A stretch of 57,555 nt of DNA, taken from contig JBLSDH010000009.1 in assembly GCA_052315415.1 (NCBI GenBank), forward strand, positions 1 to 57,555, given 5' to 3'. This document shows positions 1 to 6,526 of the stretch, piece after piece (positions within the stretch are counted from its first letter, which is position 1; the number at the start of each line of letters is the position of its first letter). The DNA comes from Cuniculiplasma sp052315415 (lineage in GTDB: Archaea > Thermoplasmatota > Thermoplasmata > Thermoplasmatales > Thermoplasmataceae). The notes under the pieces were generated by a model. That model was not told the DNA's origin and did not search any database. It saw only the letters and a program-made list of their open reading frames with translations. Both the position numbers and the translations under genes were made by a program.

Positions 1-139
1 CATCTACGATATAGTAAAGTGGAGTATAATAAGGAGATGAGCTGGGTACAAAATATAAAACTGAGAATAATACAAGGAAGTCAACAACAGCTACAATTAA
101 TAACGGAACCCAACGCGTAAATCTACCGGAGAATGCCAT
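1..139 (-). CDS. Small membrane protein, truncated by the window edge
   Basis: An open frame of 46 codons runs off the left end of the window. It starts with an ATG preceded by a GGGAG ribosome-binding site about five bases upstream. The N-terminus reads MAFSGRFTRW followed by one strongly hydrophobic helix (roughly residues 13-32, VPLLIVAVVDFLVLFSVLYF) and then a Ser/Pro/Tyr-rich stretch (PSSSPYYTPLYY). It is the next gene after the parAB pair, in the same direction, so it belongs to the integrated element. Function cannot be told from this fragment. Small membrane proteins with one or two helices are common in archaeal viruses and plasmids. The frame and Shine-Dalgarno site are seen directly; membership of the element is inferred from position. 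Confidence 0.55.
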   Translation of the reverse strand, partial: MAFSGRFTRWVPLLIVAVVDFLVLFSVLYFVPSSSPYYTPLYYIVD

Positions 140-213
140 TCTACTCCCTCTAATGTCTGAATGTTAATTACTTTTTCTTTTAATATTTCAAAGCTTTATA
201 ACTTAACGTTACA

Positions 214-236
214 AGTTAACCATTACTTGGTTAACC
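214..236. repeat. GTTAAC motifs downstream of parAB
   Basis: Two GTTAAC-containing motifs (AAGTTAACC and TTGGTTAACCG) lie at the 3' end of the small parB-like gene, the second one inside its last codons. A related palindrome, TAACGTTA, lies just before them. The same hexamer recurs on the other side of the parAB cassette. They may be binding sites for the small partition protein, but this is inferred only from their position and similarity. Confidence 0.45.
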
Positions 237-498
237 GTTTCTTAATATCCAGTTCGATGTTTTCCAAGTCTTTGCCCTTTTCCTTTTCAATCCTGTTGAG
301 GTCTTCACGCCACTTCTTAATGAGTTCTTCCGATCCGAAGTACTTTGAATATCTCTTGTAGGTTTCATACTGCCTCTCCGTGACCTTAAAGCCCACTGTT
401 TTCGTGTATTTTTCATCATCAACTTTTGGTTCTCTGCCCTCATCTGAGTTCTGTGATATGAGGCTGTCCAGGCCTCTTTTTTTGATATCGTTCATCAT
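223..498 (-). CDS. Small ParB-like partner, probable ribbon-helix-helix DNA-binding protein
   Basis: A 91-residue basic, charged protein translated directly after ParA: the parA stop and this start overlap as ATGA, with a GGTGA ribosome-binding site just upstream, so the pair is translationally coupled. Residues about 32-70 could form a short beta strand (TVGFKVT), a helix (ERQYETYKRYSKYF), a turn (GS) and a second helix (EELIKKWREDL), which is the layout of a ribbon-helix-helix fold. The N-terminal 30 residues look disordered and acidic; the C-terminus is a Lys/Glu-rich helix. In type Ib partition systems a small protein of this kind binds the centromere and its own promoter and works with ParA. 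I do not recognise a named family; the role is inferred from the operon and the predicted fold. Confidence 0.6.
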   Translation of the reverse strand: MMNDIKKRGLDSLISQNSDEGREPKVDDEKYTKTVGFKVTERQYETYKRYSKYFGSEELIKKWREDLNRIEKEKGKDLENIELDIKKRLTK

Positions 499-1250
499 TT
501 CACCCTGAGCTTTCTTTCAATCTCCTTTGCTAATTCAAAATATGATCTGAATGCAGGTGCATTTTTACGATAGTTCACTGAAGGTTTTCCAGCCATGGTA
601 GAATCTGTTATGGTAACGTTTCTCGGTATTATGGTATTCAGCAGATCCTTCGGGTAATGCTTCCTTAAATCGTTCAATACTTCCTTCGAGGATCTTGTTC
701 TGGAATTATACATGGTAAGCAACATTCCGAGCAGTTTCACGTTCCTAGAGAGTCTGGAGTTCACGAGTTTTATGACTCTCATGAGTTGTGTCAAGCCTTC
801 GAGTGCGAAGAATTCTGCCTGTACGGGAATAAGCACATAGTCGGAGGCAACGAGCGAGTTTAAGGTGAATATTCCGAGGCTGGGCGGTGTATCAACAAGC
901 ACAAAATCGTATTTCTTAGAAATTCTTTTGAGCTCGTTGTCCAGTATGTACTCCCTGCCGATTTTGCCGTTGAGCTCAACCTCTGCACCTGCAAGGTCTA
1001 TTGTGCTTGGAACTATGTCAAGGTTGTCCTTTGTGATTATGGCATCTTCGAGCCGGCCGTTGAGCATGACATCGTATATGGTGGATTTTAGCGAGGACTT
1101 GTCTATGCCAAAGTGAGTTGTGAGGTTTCCCTGAGGATCTATATCTATAAGCAATACCCTGTGCTTCTCTGCAAGAACTGAGCCTAAGTTAGCAACGGTT
1201 GTAGTCTTCCCGCAACCTCCCTTCTGGTTCGCCACTGAAATTATCATCAT
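495..1250 (-). CDS. parA: ParA/Soj-family partition ATPase
   Basis: A 251-residue P-loop ATPase of the MinD/ParA class, which moves plasmid copies apart by ATP-dependent binding to DNA. The deviant Walker A KGGCGKTTT (residues 10-18) has the signature Lys that acts across the dimer; the switch I region DPQGNLT follows at about residue 38, and Walker B is FVLVDTPPSLG (about 116-126). The length fits the short type (Soj/ParA Ib) without an N-terminal helix-turn-helix. Two adjacent ATG codons are possible starts. It overlaps the downstream DNA-binding partner. Its upstream region carries several GTTAAC-type motifs and a T/A-rich box about 30 bases before the start, suggesting autoregulation. It marks the surrounding DNA as derived from a plasmid or an element with a plasmid stage. 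Confidence 0.95.
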   Translation of the reverse strand: MMIISVANQKGGCGKTTTVANLGSVLAEKHRVLLIDIDPQGNLTTHFGIDKSSLKSTIYDVMLNGRLEDAIITKDNLDIVPSTIDLAGAEVELNGKIGREYILDNELKRISKKYDFVLVDTPPSLGIFTLNSLVASDYVLIPVQAEFFALEGLTQLMRVIKLVNSRLSRNVKLLGMLLTMYNSRTRSSKEVLNDLRKHYPKDLLNTIIPRNVTITDSTMAGKPSVNYRKNAPAFRSYFELAKEIERKLRVK

Positions 1251-1282
1251 TTATACTTGGAAGGAAAGGGTTAAAAGTTTAT

Positions 1283-1318
1283 GGTTAACCTGCGTTAAAT
1301 AACGGTTAGCGGTTAACT
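1283..1318. repeat. GGTTAAC/GGTTAGC repeat cluster upstream of parA
   Basis: Within 36 bases there are a perfect palindrome GGTTAACC, a partial GCGTTAAA, CGGTTAGC, and GGTTAACT, the last two lying tail to head. The cluster sits between parA and a divergent small membrane gene and overlaps the likely promoters of both. Related motifs occur at the other end of the parAB pair. A centromere (parS) and/or operator is the simplest reading, but this is inferred. Confidence 0.5.
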
Positions 1319-1354
1319 CTATATCAGCGAAAGATTATTATTTTCTAGCTTCTA

Positions 1355-1510
1355 ATGAAGATTGTGACAGTTGTGATTTCTCCTATCGAGGCTTCTATTG
1401 GGGGAGCGCTAATCGTATTCTTCATTCTATTTGTTATTTTTAAGAGCCTAGTTAAAGCAGGGATAGCATTTATTATAGTACTGGCCATTCTCTTTATACT
1501 TCATTTATGA
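1355..1510 (+). CDS. 51-residue two-helix membrane protein
   Basis: A short frame starting MKIVTVVISPIEAS and ending with a TGA inside the 3' end of the convergent ATPase gene (10-base overlap). After a short N-terminus there are two hydrophobic segments, about residues 15-29 and 36-51, separated by the short basic turn KSLVK, giving a helical hairpin with almost no soluble part. It is the only visible gene of the element on the plus strand. A TATA-like ACTCTATATC lies about 30 bases upstream, so the transcript may be leaderless. The promoter region is shared with parA and holds the GTTAAC repeats. Function unknown; tiny hairpin membrane proteins occur in archaeal viruses and in toxin-antitoxin systems, but nothing here proves either. 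Confidence 0.5.
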   Translation: MKIVTVVISPIEASIGGALIVFFILFVIFKSLVKAGIAFIIVLAILFILHL

Positions 1511-3246
1511 GTTTCTACCTTTTGAGGATCCTCAAGGAGTGTTTTAAAAGAGTCAATCGTAGTAACGAATACGTTCTCGCCTAATTCACTATATTTTTCT
1601 ATTAATTCCCTGTTTGGTACAATGATAATAACTCTAAGATTTGTATTCTTTATTCTGTCCTTTAAATCTTCCATGCTGTGCTTTAAGCCTGTTTCGATCT
1701 CAACCATGAAGAAATCAGTTTCGATATCGAACGCTCCTCTCTCACCTGTTGTGGATACCCTGTTTATGGATATGCCATGCTCCGTCAAAATGTCAACGAC
1801 CTGAGACTGCATTCCTGTGTGAAGATTCGAAAGATTAGGGCTCTTTGAGTAATACATCACTATGGGCTTTCCGTCCTTTATGTACTTTACCCTGCCTATC
1901 TCGTTGTTGTTCTTAAGCTCTTCAAGCACCGTCTTGATCTTGAGCTTTGCCTGATCCTTCTCTATACCGTATTTGGCGGATATCTCCTTGCCCATCTCTG
2001 TTGCATAGGACATTCTCTCGTTGAGAATGCCAAGCACCTCCTCCCTGTAGTCTATTTCCTTCCCTCTCCCTCCGGCTTCCTCTTCCAACCTCTCTTCCTT
2101 CACCGTTGCTATAATCCTCTGCGATTCCTTGTGCTCGTTCCCGTCTGGTATATAAGTAAGCACCGGTGCGAACTGCTGGCTCTCAGGGAATTCTATATCC
2201 GTGAACTGCCTTGGCTGTAATATTGATACGGCGAACCTTGCGAGCGGGTTGTACGAAAGCATCTGCAGATCGGCATCCCCCAAGCGGAATGTGAATTTCG
2301 TCCCGAAGTTTGCCCTCATCTCAGGTAAGATGTCGATAAGGTTCTGAGTTATAATCCATAGCATTCCCTTGTCCCTTATCTCCCTGCTCATTACATCGAG
2401 TATGGTGTGATAGGACTTTGTGAGCCTGTGAGCCTCATCTATGCAAATAAGCACGTCTCTCCTTTTTCGTTCCTCCATCTCCCTGTAGATCTGCCTGAGC
2501 ATAAGCTCGGCATAGAAGTTCTGGGCCTGCTTTGTCGGTAAGGTTGAGAAATCGAACACAATGCTTTCACTGCCTATCTCGACACTGCCCATTTCATCGA
2601 TTATGAGCGATTTCACATTCTGCTCTATGGCGTTGAGCGTTTCGATCTGGTTCTTCGAGGCCGATTTTCTTTTCTCGGATATCGTTTTCATGAATGTTTT
2701 CCAGTCGTTGCTCTGGGAGGCGATCTCCTGCAGAAACGCGGGTGTCTGCTGTAGCTGTATGCCCGTGCTAGTCTTCTCGCTGAAAAACGCGGTCATGTAA
2801 GCCTCTGAGAAGGCATTTATGTCCCTGAATGGATTCGGAAGGCACTGCTTCGCATCTATTACTGGTATTCCGAGATGTACTTCATGGTCGTCGGGCTTGA
2901 ATGAGAATATTATCCTCTGCTTTTCGCTGAACTTCGATAGTAAATGTATCGTAAGATAGATCTTTCCCTGCCCAGATACGCCTGTGATCGATACGTTCCT
3001 GTTTCCCTTGTGCTCTATGTAATCCCTTAAATCAATGGCTCTTGCTGAGCATTCCTCCCTCCTGAACTTTCCCTTTTCTATGTCGGGAACAATTGCATAG
3101 GCTAACGCTGAATGCCCTGCGAACCTCTTAAGCCTCGAAAATGGGTTATAGAAAATCCTCTCCTGATTTCTTATTGGCAGTTCTATTATCGGCTTTGAGA
3201 GTATCTTCCTTGCGTTTACGAAGTCAGAGAAGCCAGTTTCCTTCAT
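1501..3246 (-). CDS. HerA/VirB4-like ATPase with C-terminal nuclease-like domain
   Basis: A 581-residue protein of the HerA/FtsK/VirB4 ATPase superfamily. The Walker A loop is GVSGQGKIY (residues 89-97): the Ser/Thr that should follow the Lys is replaced by Ile. Walker B is intact, VLICIDEAH (265-273), and a sensor-like WIITQN follows (297-302). A helix-rich insertion lies between them. Residues about 400-470 look like a winged-helix pair. The last 110 residues contain GAFDIET...FFMVEIETG (504-520) followed by a conserved-looking IIIVPN strand, which resembles a PD-(D/E)XK nuclease core. In mobile elements such ATPases pump or process DNA during conjugation, packaging or end resection. The ATPase family is clear; the nuclease reading and the effect of the changed Walker A are inferences. 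It follows a membrane gene by about 40 bases. Confidence 0.8.
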   Translation of the reverse strand: MKETGFSDFVNARKILSKPIIELPIRNQERIFYNPFSRLKRFAGHSALAYAIVPDIEKGKFRREECSARAIDLRDYIEHKGNRNVSITGVSGQGKIYLTIHLLSKFSEKQRIIFSFKPDDHEVHLGIPVIDAKQCLPNPFRDINAFSEAYMTAFFSEKTSTGIQLQQTPAFLQEIASQSNDWKTFMKTISEKRKSASKNQIETLNAIEQNVKSLIIDEMGSVEIGSESIVFDFSTLPTKQAQNFYAELMLRQIYREMEERKRRDVLICIDEAHRLTKSYHTILDVMSREIRDKGMLWIITQNLIDILPEMRANFGTKFTFRLGDADLQMLSYNPLARFAVSILQPRQFTDIEFPESQQFAPVLTYIPDGNEHKESQRIIATVKEERLEEEAGGRGKEIDYREEVLGILNERMSYATEMGKEISAKYGIEKDQAKLKIKTVLEELKNNNEIGRVKYIKDGKPIVMYYSKSPNLSNLHTGMQSQVVDILTEHGISINRVSTTGERGAFDIETDFFMVEIETGLKHSMEDLKDRIKNTNLRVIIIVPNRELIEKYSELGENVFVTTIDSFKTLLEDPQKVETHK

Positions 3247-3287
3247 AATCCTGCTCTTTTGTTTTCCAGATATTTAATCGTATTTGG

Positions 3288-3692
3288 CTACCTTTTAATT
3301 ATGTATCGCCTGTGCGGGTTTACCACGATTGTGTAATGCTCCACACTGACCGTGTGCGTCTCTATGAAATAGAGTGTTCCTATTGCAGATAGGACTGCAA
3401 CGAGCACAAGCGAATACTCCAGGCCGAGCATTGTGTATATGAGGTAAGCTGGGAAGAAAAGGATCACTCCGAATACAAGTATGTAAATCAGCAGTGTAAA
3501 GGCAAAGATTATGATTATGACTGCTCCTATGACAGCGTAAGCGATGCCTGCAATACCAAGAATCTCATAAAAAATATTGCCCGAGGTTGCCATGGATATA
3601 AGGTGCTGGAATAATCCGTTCCATAGCAGACTTGTTACAAAAAATGCAGGGGCAGATATCAAAAATGTCAGGATTAATGTATCCTCGTCCAT
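3288..3692 (-). CDS. Four-helix membrane protein of the integrated element
   Basis: A 134-residue protein with hydrophobic helices at about residues 5-24, 42-64, 65-88 and 92-110 and a basic hydrophilic tail (NPHRRYIIKR). Its start is two bases after the stop of the preceding gene and the AGAGGT overlapping that stop serves as ribosome-binding site, so the two are coupled. The next gene downstream is the HerA/VirB4-like ATPase. A small polytopic protein next to such an ATPase could be a membrane partner in DNA transfer, as VirB3/VirB6-type proteins are for VirB4, but there is no sequence motif that proves this. I do not recognise the family. Confidence 0.7.
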   Translation of the reverse strand: MDEDTLILTFLISAPAFFVTSLLWNGLFQHLISMATSGNIFYEILGIAGIAYAVIGAVIIIIFAFTLLIYILVFGVILFFPAYLIYTMLGLEYSLVLVAVLSAIGTLYFIETHTVSVEHYTIVVNPHRRYIIKR

Positions 3693-3695
3693 AAT

Positions 3696-4037
3696 TTACC
3701 TCTGGGCCCTGAACCTTCTGTTCGGTGTTATCGTTGCAGATATGGTTGCCTCCTCACGCCTGAATATGAGGCCCCGCTTTGTTATAGTGAGATCTATCCT
3801 GAAAACAGGATTCGATTCATATTCCACATAGCTTATGTCCGGATTCCTTTCCATGAACTCCTTCATCTCGTTGATTATTCTCCTGTCCTCTGCTTCGTAA
3901 CGGTTTACCGTGTTTTCTATCACTGTTTCCTGCAATCTCTCCAGCGTGCCTCTCCTGTCTGCCGGATAATCGTAATGGACAGCGATCTCCTGCTGTGGCT
4001 TTTCGCCTCTCCTTATAACTATTTCTCTATTTTCCAT
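3696..4037 (-). CDS. Hypothetical soluble protein of the integrated element
   Basis: A 113-residue, strongly charged protein starting MENREIVIRRGEK. I chose this ATG because an excellent GGAGG lies eight bases before it; an in-frame ATG 15 bases further upstream contains that same Shine-Dalgarno sequence. The start overlaps the end of the preceding gene by 11 bases. The middle (about residues 28-60) is a Glu/Arg-rich amphipathic helix (RLQETVIENTVNRYEAEDRR) and the C-terminal half alternates polar and hydrophobic residues as in a beta sheet (RIDLTITKRGLIFRREEATISATIT). No known family recognised; Cys-free. It is coupled to the four-helix membrane protein that follows. Confidence 0.65.
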   Translation of the reverse strand: MENREIVIRRGEKPQQEIAVHYDYPADRRGTLERLQETVIENTVNRYEAEDRRIINEMKEFMERNPDISYVEYESNPVFRIDLTITKRGLIFRREEATISATITPNRRFRAQR

Positions 4038-4221
4038 CTTCTTTTCCTCCATGGAGGAAAGATAGCCATGTCTGTGCTTTTGCAATGAATTCAGATGCTT
4101 TCAGCGAATCAGGTTCGCACAAAAGGACATAGGTTAAGGGATTTTCAGGGAATTTTTTTGCGAATTCCTTTTTAAGTCTTGATATATCTATGGTTCTTTC
4201 CTCCACAGATAGTAAAGGCAT
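4027..4221 (-). CDS. Small hypothetical protein (64 aa) of the integrated element
   Basis: A 64-residue protein beginning MPLLSVEERTIDISRLKKEF. It has a mix of charged and hydrophobic residues with no membrane helix or Cys motif. A clear TATA-like box (TATTTAAACAT) lies about 30-40 bases upstream of the ATG and there is no good ribosome-binding site, so it probably begins a transcript that is leaderless or nearly so. It overlaps the following gene by 11 bases, which supports it being translated. Function unknown. Confidence 0.5.
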   Translation of the reverse strand: MPLLSVEERTIDISRLKKEFAKKFPENPLTYVLLCEPDSLKASEFIAKAQTWLSFLHGGKEDGK

Positions 4222-4271
4222 TCATCAGGTATTATCCTAAAAAAATATGTTTAAATACTTGAAAAAAGCAC

Positions 4272-4634
4272 CTATTTATCCTGTTTATCGCTGTTTTCTC
4301 TATTATCTCCTTCTTTATGATTAAGGCTATCCTTCCTCCTTCTATTGTATTCGAATGGGAATCCTCTCCATTCCTTATATGTTTCAGAGTTAAGCCTGAG
4401 CCTGAAAAAGCCGTAATATGTGCCACAATTAAGGCAATAGTATTCCGGCGTTTCCATGAAGTTTCTCGCAAAGAACAAAAAGGTTGCCTTATCCATATAT
4501 CCAAGCGTATTCTTGAAATTGCATCTTGCACAATAGAGGACAACCTTGAAGCGTTTATTATCATCTTTTCCGTAATATAAGCCTGCAATTTTCACCCAGT
4601 ATTCAAAGGCCTCCTTTATCTCTTCATCAGTCAT
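4272..4634 (-). CDS. Small zinc-ribbon-like protein
   Basis: A 120-residue protein with two CxxC knuckles, CARC at residues 35-38 and CLNC at 67-70, about 28 residues apart, the usual spacing of a zinc ribbon. The first 30 residues form a helix (DEEIKEAFEYWVKIAGLYYG); the last 30 are very polar (RRRKDSLNHKEGDNRENSDKQDK) and probably disordered. Aromatic residues are frequent between and after the knuckles. It lies between a small helical gene and a promoter, in the transcription direction of the integrase. Such zinc-ribbon proteins in archaeal elements are often DNA- or RNA-binding, but the actual role is unknown. Confidence 0.65.
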   Translation of the reverse strand: MTDEEIKEAFEYWVKIAGLYYGKDDNKRFKVVLYCARCNFKNTLGYMDKATFLFFARNFMETPEYYCLNCGTYYGFFRLRLNSETYKEWRGFPFEYNRRRKDSLNHKEGDNRENSDKQDK

Positions 4635-4706
4635 CGGTCTGTCCTGCAGTATTTATTCCCTGTTAACATAGTATATTTTTCTGTTCTTGTTTATATCGAA
4701 TTGTGT

Positions 4707-4973
4707 CTATATCATGCCCATTTTTACCAATCGGTTCAGGTGATTCCAGTAAAACTTTCTGTCTTTTTTAAACGTTTCCTGCATCTTTTTTATAAGCTCC
4801 GATTGTATCGGCGTAATTCCAAGCAGATTGAATATGTTTAACATTCCCATTATCCTTGCATCCCATATATCAGGAAGCGTGTAATAGAAGATGCTCTTGA
4901 AATTGTCGATGAAATATGTAGCCCATATTTCATTTTTTGGCAATTCGTCAGGGATTTTATCTGGAATAGGCAT
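4707..4973 (-). CDS. Hypothetical protein, possible winged-helix fold
   Basis: An 88-residue protein starting seven bases after the integrase stop, so it is probably co-transcribed with it. The N-terminus is Pro-rich (MPIPDKIPDELPKNE), followed by an aromatic stretch and a helical C-terminal half with LLGITPIQSELIKKMQ and RKFYWNHLNRLVKMGMI, which resembles the recognition helix and wing-adjacent helix of a MarR/ArsR-like winged helix (helix, turn, 'LNRLVKMGMI'). The protein ends where a wing would begin, so the domain may be incomplete. A role as regulator of integration would fit its position, but it is inferred only. Confidence 0.55.
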   Translation of the reverse strand: MPIPDKIPDELPKNEIWATYFIDNFKSIFYYTLPDIWDARIMGMLNIFNLLGITPIQSELIKKMQETFKKDRKFYWNHLNRLVKMGMI

Positions 4974-4980
4974 GATATAA

Positions 4981-6270
4981 TTAGAACGGCATCTTCATTA
5001 TAGCCTTTCCGTTGGGCAATACTGCCTGAAACTCGTATCCTTGACTGAGGAATTTTTCTATTTCATCTACAGGCACGTGCCTCTGCTTTGAGCCATTGCC
5101 TGACATTGCGCCTGCAACCTTGTCGCGAAGAAGTTTCTGGAATGCCTCGTTGTCCATCTCTGCAAGGTTTATTCTATCGATTTCATCCTGCTTGTAGCCC
5201 ACTGCCAATAGTAGCTGTTGCTGGAGGTATATCTTGGCATCGCTCTCCGATGGCTCTGTTATCCTCGTTTCTAGGTACTTTAAGCATTTCTTATACGATT
5301 CGCGCATCTCCTCGATCATGTCCGGAGGCAGTCTCTTGTTCGTTGAATATCTCGCTTCAATGTCGCCCTTATGACCCATTATGAACTGCCTCCACGGGTG
5401 CGATATGAGACCTTTGCTCTCTGCTATGTCAAGAGCCGTTGAGAAATATGCCCTTAAAACATACGGCCGCATTTTCATTCCCGCTCCGTATATCGCATCC
5501 CTTACATCCCTTGTAACGAGCGTTGTCCTTAGAAATGCGTTCTTCTTTATTCCTCGGACATCGAACTGCAAAAGCGGTGAATTATATGTCAGTTCCTCTC
5601 CCTGCTTTCTCCTCTCCTCAAGGTATTCCTTTATGTATGTTGCTCCCTCCTCGCCAATGAATGAGAAATACTGATGCCTTGCTTTGCTCAGTTTGCTTCT
5701 CACCGTTACAGTAACAAGGATCTTGTCAAACTGTATCTCGTCTGATAACTTCAGTTCTTTGAGGTCTCCTAGTCTCAGTCCGTCTGTACCCTCGTAGTCT
5801 CCAAGCGATTCAGGTCTCAAGCCTGAAAAAGCCATTAATGCTATGATAACCCTTCCACGAGAGGTTGCCTTTCTCAATATCCTTGCCAATTCCTCTTTGC
5901 TCGGCACTCTCTCATTAGCTATCGTTGGTGTTTCGTTCTCTCCGGATATGTTAACGGCTAACTGTAAACTGATACCGTTAAACTTCAGCCATGATAAGAT
6001 TATTTTCTTGAATCTGACTATATATGATCCTGCTTTACCCTCTCCTTCCAGCTTTCTTATAAAATCTATGAATTTATCTTTGAATTCCTTTTCATCGTTC
6101 TTTGCATTTTTTAGGATTTCCTTGGGATTTGTAGCGTTGAGATAGCAATAATACCCTAATCCTCTTAGATAAACTGTTGCAGTGAGAACGGACTTTGCCT
6201 TCAGGTTCTCAAACCATCTTCGCACATCCTCATCGAGAAGAAGATCCTGATACTTGGGCTGAATGGTCAT
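4981..6270 (-). CDS. int: Tyrosine integrase/recombinase
   Basis: A 429-residue site-specific recombinase. The N-terminal ~110 residues are a SAM-like core-binding domain. The catalytic domain shows the first Arg in SGLRPESLG (R152), a basic strand region around 185-198, RPYVLRAYF with the second Arg (R273), MGHKGDIEARY with H300 and the nucleophile Y308. The usual His of the HxxR box is Tyr (Y270), as in a group of archaeal integrases. About 120 residues follow the Tyr, longer than most phage integrases, ending in a Gly-rich linker and a basic tail. The gene begins 50 bases from the 3' end of tRNA-Val and reads away from it, the arrangement expected if the tRNA is the attachment site. A TATA-like ACTTTTTATG lies about 30 bases before the ATG; no ribosome-binding site is seen, so it is probably leaderless. 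Confidence 0.93.
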   Translation of the reverse strand: MTIQPKYQDLLLDEDVRRWFENLKAKSVLTATVYLRGLGYYCYLNATNPKEILKNAKNDEKEFKDKFIDFIRKLEGEGKAGSYIVRFKKIILSWLKFNGISLQLAVNISGENETPTIANERVPSKEELARILRKATSRGRVIIALMAFSGLRPESLGDYEGTDGLRLGDLKELKLSDEIQFDKILVTVTVRSKLSKARHQYFSFIGEEGATYIKEYLEERRKQGEELTYNSPLLQFDVRGIKKNAFLRTTLVTRDVRDAIYGAGMKMRPYVLRAYFSTALDIAESKGLISHPWRQFIMGHKGDIEARYSTNKRLPPDMIEEMRESYKKCLKYLETRITEPSESDAKIYLQQQLLLAVGYKQDEIDRINLAEMDNEAFQKLLRDKVAGAMSGNGSKQRHVPVDEIEKFLSQGYEFQAVLPNGKAIMKMPF

Positions 6271-6320
6271 GATAGCATAACGAGTAATGGCATAAAAAGT
6301 ATTCGATTAATAGATTAAAT

Positions 6321-6392
6321 GGGCCTGGCCGGATTCGAACCGGCGATCTTCGCTGTGTGAGAGCGACGTCATAACCACTGGACTACAAGCCC
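6321..6392 (-). tRNA. tRNA-Val (CAC)
   Basis: A 72-base tRNA with full cloverleaf: acceptor stem GGGCTTG/CAGGCCC (one G-T pair), anticodon stem TCGCT/AGCGA around the loop CTCACAC (anticodon CAC), and T arm CCGGTTCGAATCCGG. No CCA is encoded and there is no intron. The integrase gene lies directly at its 3' side, so its 3' part is the likely attachment site of the element; the tRNA itself is intact. Confidence 0.95.
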
Positions 6393-6411
6393 TTAAAGTG
6401 GTATTTTTCTA

Positions 6412-6420
6412 CATAATATA
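6412..6420 (-). promoter_or_regulatory. TATA-like box for tRNA-Val
   Basis: The minus-strand sequence TATATTATG lies 20-28 bases upstream of the tRNA 5' end, the normal distance for an archaeal box A. It is followed by an A-rich spacer. Identified by position and composition only. Confidence 0.45.
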
Positions 6421-6475
6421 GTCTTTACTGTGGAGGAAAATTCATATTGCCAGTTGATCAAAATCCTAAGGAAAC

Positions 6476-6485
6476 AATAAATAAT
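6476..6485 (+). promoter_or_regulatory. TATA-like box for the exosome superoperon
   Basis: AATAAATAAT lies about 25-30 bases before the GTG/ATG cluster that begins rrp4, and is the only TATA-like element in the short gap after tRNA-Val. Transcription would start near 6507-6511. No gene further upstream could drive this operon, since the neighbour is a minus-strand tRNA. Position-based inference. Confidence 0.4.
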
Positions 6486-6526
6486 AATGTTGAATATACT
6501 CAGGAAGTGTGAAAGGAAAGGAAGTG

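Larger units (their letters stand above)
1..6320. mobile_element. Integrated plasmid/virus-like element at tRNA-Val (left end outside window)
   Basis: A block of plasmid-type genes ends exactly beside the 3' end of tRNA-Val(CAC). Reading on the minus strand away from the tRNA come a tyrosine integrase, four small genes, a four-helix membrane protein, a HerA/VirB4-like ATPase, ParA, a small DNA-binding partner and a truncated membrane gene; one tiny membrane gene reads the other way. The integrase is intact, not split as in SSV-type insertion. I see no second copy of the tRNA 3' part in the window, so the left attachment site must lie beyond base 1, or is lost. No replication initiator or capsid gene is recognisable in the visible part. 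Integration at the tRNA is inferred from the integrase-tRNA adjacency, which is the usual arrangement for such archaeal elements. Confidence 0.8.

Noticed and set aside
5088..5674. Long plus-strand frames opposite the integrase
   Set aside because: They are antisense to a clear integrase, lack sensible protein composition, and have no ribosome-binding sites.
5936..5985. GTTAACGGCTAACTG and ACCGTTAAAC inside the integrase gene, resembling the parAB repeats
   Set aside because: They lie in coding sequence (QLAVNIS region) and similarity is partial; not counted as part of the centromere-like cluster.
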